From Gnetum montanum (lineage: Eukaryota > Streptophyta > Gnetopsida > Gnetales > Gnetaceae), in contig MNCI01008125.1 of the NCBI GenBank assembly GCA_015680685.1, forward strand, positions 149,232 to 213,231: a stretch of 64,000 nucleotides of DNA, given 5' to 3'. The notes below the pieces were generated by a model that was not told the DNA's origin, did no database searches, and worked only from the letters and a program-made list of their open reading frames with translations. Below are positions 32,428 to 43,709 of the stretch, piece after piece. Numbering within the stretch: position 1 is the stretch's first letter; each line of letters starts with the position of its first letter. The translations under genes and the position numbers were made by a program.

Positions 32428-34437
32428 CTAATAACAATGTCTCAACCACATCTTTGTATCAATATTAGATAAATCTTTTGCTTTCTTTTCTTCTAATGAT
32501 TTATCATTACTTATTTTTGTGGCATTGATGACTTCATTTATGTTACCCTCACATCCTTGCATCCTCTTCAAAGAATCAATAAGATCTATACTAGCCCTTC
32601 TAACCCAATCAACTTGGTGCAAGCTATCATTTATTACATCATCTAGGAATTTCATTTTCATTTTAGGTAATTTCTCTCTTTTTCCATTAGCCTAGCTCAT
32701 GAAATCATTAGTGGTTGTAACAACTTGATTAAAAACTTCATTCCTATCTTTCATTTCATTATTGTTGTTCATAACTGCCTCTACTTGCTATTTCGTGGCT
32801 ATTAATTCATTTATAACAAATTTGAAGTTATCCTCTTGTCTCAAATCTTCTATTTGAAGTCTTTGATCCTTCTTAGCCAAATCTCTACACAATTTTGTAT
32901 TTTCCATTTTAAGAGCTTCTATATTGGCCTTCTTAATTTGGGATATCTTTATTTGATCTTCAAACTTATTCTTTAAAATTACATAATTCAACTACAAGGA
33001 ATGATGTAGGCTTATCAACCTTTAGATCTCTTGCTACTTCTCCCTAATAGTTTCATCACCAATTCGTGAGAAATCAACAATAACTATAAATAAATTTTCT
33101 ACCACTTCATGACGAGATATGGTAATCTTTGTTCTATATATTTTTGGATTTACCTTTGTGTATTGAAACATGACTAATCCTTGAATATTTGGTCTTTCTA
33201 TATGTTGTTGCTCTAGGATCAATTTTCCTCCATTATTTTTAACCTTTATAAATTTTGATCCACCTTTAATAATGTATCCTGAAGAAAAATCTGAAAGGAT
33301 TAAGGCCTTGGATAATGAAGGGCCAATACCAGTCTTCGCAATTTCTAATGATGGCTTCTCTTTTCCCATCAACATTTTCTTGTCAAAAAGAATCTCTAGC
33401 TACTTCTTTCTTTATTCTTGAACTACGGTGAACCAAGTGAAAGCTTTTAAGTGCAAGGCTTCTTCTGGCCAATCAATTTGCCATGAAAAATAGTTTTCTT
33501 TCATCTTGTCCAACTAAGCTTGATTAAACCACCTAGCCAATATATGATTTTCTTCCTCAAACCACCTACTGGCCAAGAGCTCTTTTTCTTATATTGCTCC
33601 TCAAGTAAGATTATAGAGAGAGTTCTTAGTTCACTTCTACTTCCTACTTTGCTAAATTTACTAGATCATCACTTGTTAAAGAACACAACATCATTTTCTT
33701 GATGTTCATGAGCCTACCTAAAATATTTTTTAGGATTGTAAAACCTATGTTTAGCCTCCGAAAAAGCTTCTTTCTCATGTTTTTCCCCTATCTTTACTAT
33801 ATTAAGGACATTCCCAAGATATCAAAAACTAATTTGTAGAGGAAAACACTACCCTGCCATGTATTCATGTTACAATTGACTATTTTGGATCTACCAACCA
33901 AATTTTAAGGTTTTCAAATAAGGGACAAAAATTCATGGTAGTTTCCTTGATCTTCTTTTAAATCCTCCAACAATTATCTTTGTCTAATGAGCATGAAAGA
34001 AAATTCCCCCTTTACACTTGGCCCTAATCTCCTCTGCCATGACTTGTTTCATTTTAGGTACTATTTAGTTAGTAAGAAATTGATATAGAAGAGGATAAAC
34101 AACATTCATAAGAAATTCAAGACTCTGGGTGTCCATATAATCTTTATGATAGATAATAGTGTAAAAGTCATAATAAGGCCATCCCCTCTTTACTTTTCTC
34201 TCTTAAGCATATTGAGGAAATTTGAGCCATAGTCTCTTAGAACTTGGTGTTGTAGCAAGAAGATGATCTAACAAAAATGAGCTCATCCTAAACTGGGTTT
34301 TGTTAGCCATGGTATTTGATATACCTTTCTACAATTGAGTATTCATGAAATAAACTAAATGGAAAGGTCTACCATATTTGATGATGGTCAAAACTTTTAA
34401 ATGTTCACTTAGGTAATGCCACATGAATGGGACAGTA
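32428..34437 (-). pseudogene. Unknown long degenerate ORF beside LTR-F
   Basis: In minus sense a coding-like frame can be followed from about 34437 to a stop at 32428, about 660 codons, with frameshifts and stops. The first part looks globular (MANKTQFRMSSFLLDHLL near 34312; RGWPYYDFYTIIYHKDYM near 34170). The C-terminal third is a Lys/Glu/Ile coiled coil (32991-32788 and 32661-32428, including RRASIDLIDSLKRMQ). The layout is like the extra ORF of elements B and D, but I see no sequence match between them. It is cut at its N-terminal side at about 34437 where the element D fragment begins. No family recognised. Confidence 0.45.
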
Positions 34438-34570
34438 GGAAGAAACAATAGTTTCTTCACCAAGCCAAACATTTCATGGAAATCAAAGGCAACTGCTACA
34501 AGAGTTGTGTTGATGGCCTGGTACGATGGTGTGTACCTAATGCATATTACCTTTGAGTCCTTTAGGATGC
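34425..34570 (+). pseudogene. Element D fragment left of element A (RNase H-integrase spacer)
   Basis: The plus strand matches 40480-40615 of element A (phrases like 'tttcttcaccaagccaaacatttcatggaaatcaa' versus the A equivalent). The match stops at 34570, where the element A LTR begins, and resumes at 44532 after the right A LTR. Element D was therefore present before A inserted. Confidence 0.7.
34566..34570. other. Left target-site duplication of element A
   Basis: GATGC just outside the left LTR; the right counterpart is AATGC (44532-44536), four of five matching. Confidence 0.65.
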
Positions 34571-35688
34571 TGATGAGAGTGGTTACTCTAGCAGATATTC
34601 TAATTATTAGAGTGGTTACTTTAGCAGTTAATCTAGTAGTTATTTTAATTATTAGAGTGGTTACTCCAGTGGTTACTCTAGCAGTTATTCTAATTATTAG
34701 AGTGGTTACTCTAGCGGTTACTCTAGTAGTTATTCTAATTATTAGAGTGGTTACTCTAGCGGTTACTCTAGCAGTTATTCTAATTATTAGAGTGGTTGAT
34801 CTAGTGGTTACTCTAGTAGTTATTCTAATTATTAGAGTGGTTACTCTAGCGGTTACTTTAACAATTATTCTCATTATTAGAGCAATTACTCTAATTATTA
34901 GAGTAGTTGCTCCCAAGCCTATAAATACAGTGCCCAGGTGCACAATTGGAAGAAGTCTTTTAGTAGTGAAGTAGCGAAACTCTTGTAGTCTATTTGAAAT
35001 TTAGAGTATTTTCCAAGTGCCCACAGCAGGAGGTCTAAGAGTGGACTAATCTTTATTCGAGCATTGTGTACCTGATCACACCTTGTGTACAACAATAAAG
35101 ATGAGCTCTTTGATTCATCCTTGCAGCACTTGAGATTTGTTTTCTTACGCATTTCTTTTATTTTATTTTCTTATGCATTTATTCTATTTTATTTTATTTT
35201 ATGCACTTTACATTTCTGTTATTAGCACATTAATTCATTTTTATCAATTAAGAAAATCATTAAATTACACGAGCACGACCACTTCAAGCATGCATGTAAT
35301 GCTTGGTAACCTAGTAATGATTAGTGTTTGGTAATTCCAGCAATGTTGCACTGGTTCAAGATGTGTACGGCAAGTGGGAATAGATGCTGGCATTAGGATT
35401 AGTTAGAACTTAGTTAATGAGTAGTTAAGTTAAATTATTCACTTAGTTACCTCTCTCCTTCCCTACTAACGCGGGACATAAAAACATAAAAGCTATAAAA
35501 ATCATATGCATCAAGCTTACTTAACCATACAATCGTGACATATAGCTAAGCCTAGGAAGATAACGATCGACCAACCCATCCTTGTTACACAAGGGTTCAT
35601 AAGCACTTAGTCCTTGGAATTCAACTGGATCATGCGTGAAATGCTCGTATTCGTATGGTTGAGCATAGGGGTACCTCGCCGCTCATCA
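34571..35688 (+). repeat. Element A 5' LTR
   Basis: 1118 bp, TGATGAGAG at the start and GCTCATCA at the end. U3 consists largely of a 45-bp minisatellite. TATA box tataaata at 34920-34927; polyadenylation signal aataaa near 35092. The 3' half (34866-35688) pairs with 43710-44531 at high identity. Confidence 0.85.
34580..34910 (+). repeat. 45-bp minisatellite in the LTR U3
   Basis: The phrase taattattag recurs at 34601, 34646, 34691, 34736, 34781 and 34826, with a variant (tcattattag) at 34871, all exactly 45 bases apart, and once more at 34892. Each unit also has one or two copies of gttactctag. The array ends about 10 bases before the TATA box. Because 45 is divisible by three and the unit lacks stops, both strands show long false ORFs here. 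Confidence 0.9.
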
Positions 35689-35689
35689 T

Positions 35690-35706
35690 TAGCACCGTTG
35701 CCGGGG
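35690..35706 (+). other. Element A primer-binding site (tRNA-Asp type)
   Basis: TAGCACCGTTGCCGGGG, one base inside the LTR, differs from the tRNA-Asp complement TGGCGCCGTTGCCGGGG by two G-to-A changes. Confidence 0.8.
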
Positions 35707-35931
35707 ACTTAGTTGTTTGTGCGCTAACTAGAACATAGGAAATTATTCACATGGTTGGAATGAACCCTTAGGGTTGTTGAGAAAATAATAAACAAGAATA
35801 CATTGCACACTCAATAGATAAGTATGTCTCCTTCTTCATATGGAAGCACCTCATCGCCTAGGTTTGAAACAGGAAACAGTTGGCGGCGTAATACACATGA
35901 CGTTGATCCACCAGTCCCTCAACAAGTTTGA

Positions 35932-37740
35932 GTGGTATATATTCATCCCGATGAGTATATACTAGACTTCACCTTTATCCTCCATCAAGACAAACAACTA
36001 CATTGGCGAGACTTAGAAGGTAACATAGTGTTACCTCCTGATCGTTTAGTCCCGAGCATACTTCTTCCTGCTCTCACACAAATTGGCATGCCGCACTTAC
36101 ACGCAGAATACGTTGTGCAAGACCATGACTTGAGAGAATACCACCCCATAGAGGCACAATGTCAAAGGGACTTGCAACAGGAGAGACATCATAAGTCTTT
36201 AAAGGATAAGTGGTCCCAAGATGCCCCACATGTCTTAAGCGAAAATGAGGGTGGTGAACCTACCTCAGGCAGTCGTCCACACAACGATGTTCCTCCCCTT
36301 GACTTTGGCCAAGGGGTTGTGTTTCAGAACCTTCATTTCACTATTCATAACCTAGGTTCTAATACCCATGGGCACAAAGGGTCTAAAAAAGGGACATGAA
36401 CTCATGATAAAGGTGGACATTCTAATCGTAATTGCGATCAGGGCTGAGACCGTAGAAGAGAAGGTAGCATATACCATCATGGTGACGGTTCTCCTTCTTC
36501 TTCACTTTCATCATCTCCTTCACCCTCTCCTTCAATATCCAAATGCAGTCATAAAGAAAAAGATCATGGGGATAAAGGTAGGCAAAGTGAAAGTCGTAGA
36601 CGAAACAACTAGGAAAGGGGACAAGGGCACTCTAGAAAGTCACAACATAGAAGAAGGGAGAGTAGGGAACAACGTAGGCATCATAGATGCCATGGACAAG
36701 ACGATCAAGATAAACCCCTCCTTGCTACTCGAAGTATGTTGAACATAACTGAGGCTATTAAAATTCCAACAAGGCATCAAAAAGATAGTAGGATCAAGAG
36801 ATTAGATATGAACAACATCCAATGATTTGAAGGGGGATACAATGTTGATCCTCAGAATCATTTACAAGCATTCAATGATGTGTGTGCCTTACAAAACATA
36901 GAGAACAAATAGAAAAAACTTAAGTTGTTCCCACGAACATTAGTTAAAGAAGCGGAAAACTGGTACTGGTCTTTAGAACCAAAATCCATTCGTAGATGGA
37001 GTATTATGTTAGAACTATTTAATGACAAGTACCAAATGTACTCCCGAGTGTCCAACTTGTGAAAGAAAATCCAAGGCTGGAAATAAGGAGGACATGAAAC
37101 CTTGGATGTTGTCATGGGCTAATACTATGCACTATTACATTGTTGTCCTAGCTATGGTTATTTGCAAAGGGATCAACTACGCCACCTCGCGGATGGGCAT
37201 GAAACGAGAAGAACCCTTGGGACTTATGCCCAAGGGAGACTATCTAAGCTTAGGTCCCATCAAATTCAAAGACTATTGGAGCAAGTTGCTAAGGAAGAAG
37301 GTGAGCTACAAAAGAGAGAAAGTGCAAAAGAGTATAACCGAGATCCTTCCCTTTGAAAGAGAGGAGTAAGATTTTGTGAGAATGAAGAAGAGTCACCACG
37401 CGAAGAGATGGTGAATAGGAAAACTTTGCCTATCCAAAAGATGACATTAGAAATTTCGGCAAAGATAGAGCAAATGTGGGATTCCATAAACAATATATTT
37501 CAAACTATTCTTAAAATAGTAGAGGAGTCTAGAGAGTAAGGTAGTAAGAAAAAAAAAGAGAAAGAGGCTGAACATGCACGTAGCAAGGGTAAGGGCAAAG
37601 TTTCCATCATTGAAGAGGTTGTGGATTCAGAAACAGACAATGATAGTGGATGTGAGATATGTCAATATGACCATCCTAAGGGATATTGCCCTATAATCTC
37701 ACATTTGCAGGAGTCTGGGATGTATGCACTCAACCCACGA
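35932..37740 (+). pseudogene. Element A gag
   Basis: The N-terminal part is open from 35932 to 36399 (VYIHPDEYILDFTFILHQD). After a basic Ser/Arg-rich section the capsid core follows near 36830-37065 (PQNHLQAFNDVC, LKLFPRTLVKEAENWY, WSIMLELFNDKY), the standard retrotransposon gag fold. A zinc knuckle, C-x2-C-x3-H-x4-C, is at 37651-37689. Two frameshifts and several stops break it. Frame position 35932 is not a proven start; gag may begin nearer 35825. Confidence 0.75.
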
Positions 37741-38121
37741 TTAAACAAAAGGCAAACACCCTGAAGATTACCTTATCCTCAAGGTAACCCAAGGCAGTTC
37801 CACAAATCCTTAACATATTATCCCAGTGGAACTCCACCACAACTAATTGAGCAATATCAATAGTGGCAGCACCCACAATCATGGGGAATGCCACCACCAA
37901 GGTAACAGTATCCTTACCGACAACTTGACTTGTATGGATATTACGTGTAGCAGCCAATCTCCCCACATGACTCTACTGGTCACGTCACTCCTCAACCTTA
38001 CTACCAAGCTCGCGAGTATTATGGAACTCCCTCTTCTAAAGGTGATATTCTACAAGCATATCATCCTTCTCATCCGGCTACATCTCTTCCACCAATAGCT
38101 CCACTACCACCTACTCCCGCG

Positions 38122-38570
38122 ATGCAAGGTGAAATCCCTACCCAACCGCAACAACGTAATGCCACAAGGGCTATTAACTCTCAACCTACTATTGGTTCCA
38201 ACAACCACATGAAGAAAAGACCTTTCTTTAGAACCAATAGTTCAACCAAGCCCTTGCACACACAAGCGGCTAATTCCTTAGACACCTCAGTATCAATCAA
38301 AACTTCAGAGGCCCCTTCAACCCAATCACCGCACTCAATGCATATGGTCATGCTAACACATGCCATCACCGATTGGATCAAAGTTGGCCACCTTCCCAAG
38401 AAATTCTCTAATCCTAGGAGTCCTCTGATATACTTACAAATCATTGGAAATGCGTCGTGCAAGGCTCTTTTGGATTCAGGTTCTAGTGTCAACTTGATTT
38501 CTCAAGAAATGTATAAGGCCTAGAACCTGCTTCCATTGAAAAAGAGCAACATCCATCTAGAGTTAGCCAA
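38122..38570 (+). pseudogene. Element A protease
   Basis: An open frame of 133 codons ends at 38521. It holds HAITDWIKVGHLPKKF and then KALLDSGSSVNLIS, with the catalytic D-S-G at 38473-38481. A TAG follows MYKA. Compared with elements B and G, this copy keeps the Ser of the active site. It would cleave the gag-pol polyprotein. Confidence 0.8.
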
Positions 38571-38849
38571 CCAGTCCANCCATGCAATCAATATGCACAA
38601 GTGATTAACATACAAAGATGCTTGTATGCAGCAGCCACATGATAGGAAGACACCTAGTGGCTGACAACTGATCAAGAAAGTAGTTCACTCATATGCATGG
38701 AACCAACTGAGGGTTTGACTTGTGCTTACATCGATAGCATAGACGCATTAAAGCAAGTCCACTGCCAACTTCCAAGTCTTAACCATGAAAATATCAATTG
38801 GGGGAAGTTGAAAATCCCTAAAAAATTTAAGTAGGAGCCCCTCAAGCTA

Positions 38850-39950
38850 AAATCATTGCCCACCGATATGGAATACACGTTTCTTAAAAATGAAAAATCT
38901 GTAATTATCAACACTAAGCTTGTTCCTCAACAGAAAGAAGAACTGCTGAAGGTAATAAATAAATGGTCAAAAGCCTTTGCTTGGTCATATCCCAAATTAA
39001 CTGGAATAGATCCTAGGATATGCCAACATAGAATTTACACTGACCCCTCCATGAAGCCTCAAAGACAACCGCAGAGGTGATTGAACCCTAAGCTGAAGCA
39101 AATAGTTAAGGAAGAAATCAAATAGCTTCTCAAGGCTAGGTTCATATACCCCATTGCTAACAGCAAATGGGTTAGCCCCTTAGTTATTGTGCCTAAAAAG
39201 GGAGGCAAATGAAGGGCATGCATAGATTTTAGGCTACTAAATATGGAAACATTGAAAGATCACTTTCCATTGTTATTTTTCGACCAAGTCTTAAACACCA
39301 TCGTAGGGCATTGATATTACAGTTTTCTAGATGGATATAGCAGATATAACCAAATACAAATAGCCCCAGAAGACCAAGCCAAGACTACGTTCACTAGTCC
39401 TTGGGGAATGTTTGCATACAAATAGATGTCATTTGGCTTGTGCAATGCCCCTACAACATTTCAACGACTAGTTCTAAGCATATTTCAATAGCAAATAGGG
39501 AATGGCATGGAGGTCTTTATGGACGACTTCTCCACTTATGGAGCAAACTTTGATCAAGCCTTGGACCAGTTGGAGCAAGTGTTAAAAATATGTGTAGAAA
39601 CCAATTTGAGGCTCAACTGGTAGACAAGCCATTTGATGGTCCAAGAGGGCATAGTACTAGGGCACAAAATCTCACACACAAGGATAGAGGTAGACCCCAA
39701 GATAATCAAAGTTATCCAAGGAATTACCCATCAACCGGAAACTATCAAAGATATTTGGTCATTCCTTGGACATATTGGCTACTATAGGAGATTTATTGAG
39801 AACTTTTTAAAGGTTTCCAAACCATTGGTGGAATTAATGAAAAAGGATGTACCTTTCGAGTGGACCAAGGAATGTGAATTAGCTTTTCAAACTCTAAAAC
39901 AGAAGCTAGTAGAAACACCCATTCTACAAGCTCTTGACTAGTCCAAACCA
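38850..39950 (+). pseudogene. Element A reverse transcriptase
   Basis: Domains in order: LPTDMEYTFLKN (38850s), fingers WVSPLVIVPKKGGK (near 39170), palm with FLDGYSRYNQI (39325-39360) where the first catalytic Asp sits, the box FMDDF at 39516-39530, and thumb IVLGHKIS then GYYRRFIENFLK (39640-39820). The FMDDFSxYG wording and the ETNLRLNW phrase are hallmarks of the Athila/Tat lineage. About eight stops, mostly TAG or TGA from CAG, TGG or CGA. Confidence 0.82.
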
Positions 39951-40484
39951 TTCCATATCATGACTGACACATCCAACTATCTCTTAGGAGTCGTACTTAC
40001 ACAGTTAGATGACCAGAAACGTCCTTATTACATCCACTGTGCAAGTAGAAGTATCGCTGGTGCACAACTTAACTACACTGCCACAGGGAAAGAATTAATG
40101 GTTGTAATGTTTTCACTAGAAAATTTTAGATACTATGTATTGGGATATAAAGTATATATACATATAGATCATAGTGTAGTAAGGTTCCTCATGAATAAGT
40201 CAATGGTAAGCCCTCGTATCATACGATAGCTTGTAATCTTACAAGAGTTCGATCTTACAATGATTAATCGTAAAGGCATCAAGAACGTAGCTGTTGATCA
40301 TTTATCTCAGTTGCGATGGGACAACAAAGAGGACGAGTATCCAATTTCTGATTATTTTCCTGATGAATTCTTCTTTGCTGGTGTAGTGAATAATCAATCA
40401 CCCACGGAGACAAACTGGTATAGTAGCATTCTTACCTATCTCCTCACCCAACAAATACCACAAGAGTTAAACTTTAAGAAGAAA
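39951..40484 (+). pseudogene. Element A RNase H
   Basis: MTDTSNYLLGVVLTQ at 39960, YTATGKELMVVMFSLENF at 40075, YIHIDHSVVRFL at 40158 and AVDHLSQL at 40290 give the D-E-D-D pattern of gypsy RNase H. One TAG at 40227. The C-terminal spacer to 40484 leads to integrase. Confidence 0.82.
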
Positions 40485-41638
40485 TAACAATTTCTTTACC
40501 AAGCCAAGTACTTTATGGAAATCAATGGGCAACTTTACAAAGTGTGTCCTAATGGCTTGGTTCGAGGTGTGTTCCTGATATAGATCAACTGTGAGTTCTC
40601 CAAGATGCTCATGAGGGTCCTTGTGGGGGTCATTACGCTAAGAGACAAATGGCCATCAAGATCTTGCTTGCAAGATATTATTGGCCTACATTGTTTCAGG
40701 ACACCCATTAATTCATCCAATCTTGTGAGCACTGTTAACATGATGGGTGAATGACTGCTAGAATGGAGGATCTGCAACAATGGATCCAACCATTAGAACC
40801 CTTCAACATTTAGGGGATTGATTTTATGGGGCCAATTACACCAATGTCCAATGGAAAAGCCTATATCATTGTTGCTATTGATTATCTAACTAAATAGGCA
40901 GAAGCAGCTACTGTTAAGGATTGTACATCATCTACAGCTATACAATTTGTTCAACAACAAATCATAAACAGGTTTGGTGTGCCTCGTGCACTTATTTCAG
41001 ACAATGATACCCACTTCCCAGGTGCAACTTTTTGGAAATTAATGCAACACTTAGGGGTTGAGCATAAATTGACTACACCATACCACCCCCAAGTGAACGG
41101 TCAAGCAGAAGTCACCAACAAGGAGATTATGAAGATATTGATAAGAACTGTTAGCAAGTTTAGGTGAGACTGGAGCAGTAAACTAAACGATGCTCTTTGG
41201 GCATACCACTCCACATGGAAACTCCCTATAGGCTACTCTCCCTATGAGTTAGTGTACAGTAAATTACCAATGCTTCCCATTCAAACTGAGCTCCATACAC
41301 TATCCATGGCATGTGACCTCAATCTTGACCTTGATCTAGCACATAAGCAACGGTTAGTAACCCTTAACTTGCTAGATGAAAATCGACTAGCTTCCCTATC
41401 ATCTAACAAGTTGCACAAGGCATTCAATAAACAACGTCATGATCTAAGGATTAGGAAAGTTAAATATCAACCGAGAGATAAGGTTCTCTACTCGAATCCC
41501 ACACATGTGCGACAACGTACTAAATTTCAAACACTGTGGGAAGGATCTTATATTATTTATGCAACTTTTCCTTCAGGGGCCATGATAATATACAAACCTG
41601 AGAGCCTGGATAAGAAACTTTTGGTCAACATTCAATAA
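40485..41638 (+). pseudogene. Element A integrase
   Basis: N-terminal zinc region decayed (40590-40760). Core: GIDFMGPIT at 40816 with the first Asp, SDNDTHFPG at 41000 with the second, and HPQVNGQAEVTNKEIMKIL at 41085 with the catalytic Glu. The C-terminal part ends LLVNIQ at 41635, with a YKP strand and an RDKVLYSNPTHVRQRTKF stretch before it. Stops occur at TKW and FRW positions (both TGG). The DDE triad is otherwise present. Confidence 0.82.
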
Positions 41639-43086
41639 ACCAAACCTTTCCAAGAGCTTAGGATAGCCAATACACATGCTACCTCTCTTAATGGACAACC
41701 CTACTCACTTTTTTGAATCTCCTTCCAACTTAGTCATGGTGGAGATGGCCACCTATGCTAACCATTCTAGGCCCTCAGTTCTTTTTAAATTTTTGTTTTT
41801 ACACATTTTTGTTTTACACATTTTTTGTTTTACACATTCTTTCAACTTTTCTCATTTTTATTTTACACCATTGTTCATGTTTTTACTATTTCTTTGTTTG
41901 CTTGATTTACTTTTATTCATAATCTAATAAGTGCTCATGATGGTGGATTGAATTATATCATATTGATTACTAATGTTTGGTTTTTACCTTTGAATTATGA
42001 TGCTGATATTAAGGTATGGTTCTTTTGGTAAAACAGGCAATCAGTCCATGCCATCCACTCATCCATACAACTCTATGATCTCCTTTGGCTTGGAACTATA
42101 CAGTCCCCTTTTTCTAAGTAAACTTGTTAATGAATTGGTGGCTAGGTATTTTTCAAACCAAGGAAAGACTCAAAGGATGAACAAGGTGTGACTTCAAGGG
42201 GATTCGATGCATTGGTGATGGCCATTCTCTTGGGTGGTTGGATGCTTTTTCTTGGGTTTTCCGCCATTCTGACATTGTTCAAATATCAGGAAGCTGAGTA
42301 AATAAAACTAAGTCTTTGCATGGTTTGGTTCTCATGCATAAACATCAAAAAAAAAGAGAAAAAGGTGAGAATTCAAAGCATACCCCTTAGACATAATAAA
42401 GCAATATGGGCTACAAACGCTAGTTATGGCACTAGAAAGACATGTTACCCATGCCTAAAGGTTCCCTCTAACTAAGGCCCTTTCTCACTTCTTGCTTCTC
42501 CATCTCACTCTCCTTGGGATGGTGGTCACTCTTTGTGGAAGCATTCTTGTTGCCTCAAGAGGATGGATTGGCCAAGTGTATTGATGCAAGCTCACTGAAT
42601 GTGATTGGTTTGAGTCTAGATTTGGGATGAGTTCTACTCAATTATCTTAACCATGAAATACACAAGGGGCTTTACACAACCTTGTTCTTGGGATTTCATT
42701 CCATTCTCTCCTCTCCATCTTTTTTCCTATTTTCCACCTCATTACTAATTTTATCATTAGTTTGTTCTGGGTTGATGCATTGTTTTTCTTTGGTGAATTC
42801 TTGTGGGTAAGTTTTTAACTCTTGCTTCCAAATGACATTCCTAGAGCCTATGGACTCTTTGGTTTGTGGGTTTGTCAAGGCATAAAGGGCATGAGCCTAC
42901 TTTGGGGAGGACCCACTGGCATTTCTTTTTGGTGCAATTGTTAACTTCTTTCCCTTAAACATTTCATGTAATCAATAATTTCTTATTTCATCCCCATCCA
43001 TTACATCCATTTTATTGGCATTGCCGTTGATATTTTTCATCTTTCTTGTTCCTCATGTTTTTCCATCTTATAGCTACCAGAGGTTC
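41639..43086 (+). mobile_element. Element A conserved non-coding 3' region
   Basis: No supported gene. T-rich repeats of a tttacacattttt-type unit lie at 41795-41845. Conserved blocks shared with B, C and D lie at 42360-42485 and 42895-42915. At the end, 43074-43086 reads gctaccagaggtt, matching the leader-exon end and splice donor of elements B and D, so the internal promoter module may start here and be hidden by the gap. Confidence 0.5.
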
Positions 43087-43709
43087 NNNNNNNNNNNNNN
43101 NNNNNNNNNNNNNNNNNNNNNNNNNNNNNNNNNNNNNNNNNNNNNNNNNNNNNNNNNNNNNNNNNNNNNNNNNNNNNNNNNNNNNNNNNNNNNNNNNNNN
43201 NNNNNNNNNNNNNNNNNNNNNNNNNNNNNNNNNNNNNNNNNNNNNNNNNNNNNNNNNNNNNNNNNNNNNNNNNNNNNNNNNNNNNNNNNNNNNNNNNNNN
43301 NNNNNNNNNNNNNNNNNNNNNNNNNNNNNNNNNNNNNNNNNNNNNNNNNNNNNNNNNNNNNNNNNNNNNNNNNNNNNNNNNNNNNNNNNNNNNNNNNNNN
43401 NNNNNNNNNNNNNNNNNNNNNNNNNNNNNNNNNNNNNNNNNNNNNNNNNNNNNNNNNNNNNNNNNNNNNNNNNNNNNNNNNNNNNNNNNNNNNNNNNNNN
43501 NNNNNNNNNNNNNNNNNNNNNNNNNNNNNNNNNNNNNNNNNNNNNNNNNNNNNNNNNNNNNNNNNNNNNNNNNNNNNNNNNNNNNNNNNNNNNNNNNNNN
43601 NNNNNNNNNNNNNNNNNNNNNNNNNNNNNNNNNNNNNNNNNNNNNNNNNNNNNNNNNNNNNNNNNNNNNNNNNNNNNNNNNNNNNNNNNNNNNNNNNNNN
43701 NNNNNNNNN
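43087..43709. other. Assembly gap (623 N)
   Basis: A run of N. By alignment with the 5' LTR it should hold about 295 bases of LTR, including most of the 45-bp minisatellite, plus an unknown amount of interior. Apparent ORFs through it are artefacts. The gap length may not be real. Confidence 0.99.

Noticed and set aside
34329-34974. Overlapping long ORFs on both strands (204 and 183 codons) with Ile/Thr/Val-rich repeats
   Set aside because: They arise from a 45-bp minisatellite whose unit is divisible by three and lacks stops. There is no protein signal beyond the repeat.
41676-41927. Phe/Leu-rich open stretch after element A integrase that looks like membrane segments
   Set aside because: It is produced by T-rich repeats (tttacacattttt units). 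The frame differs from integrase and is not kept in D, so it is not an envelope-like protein.
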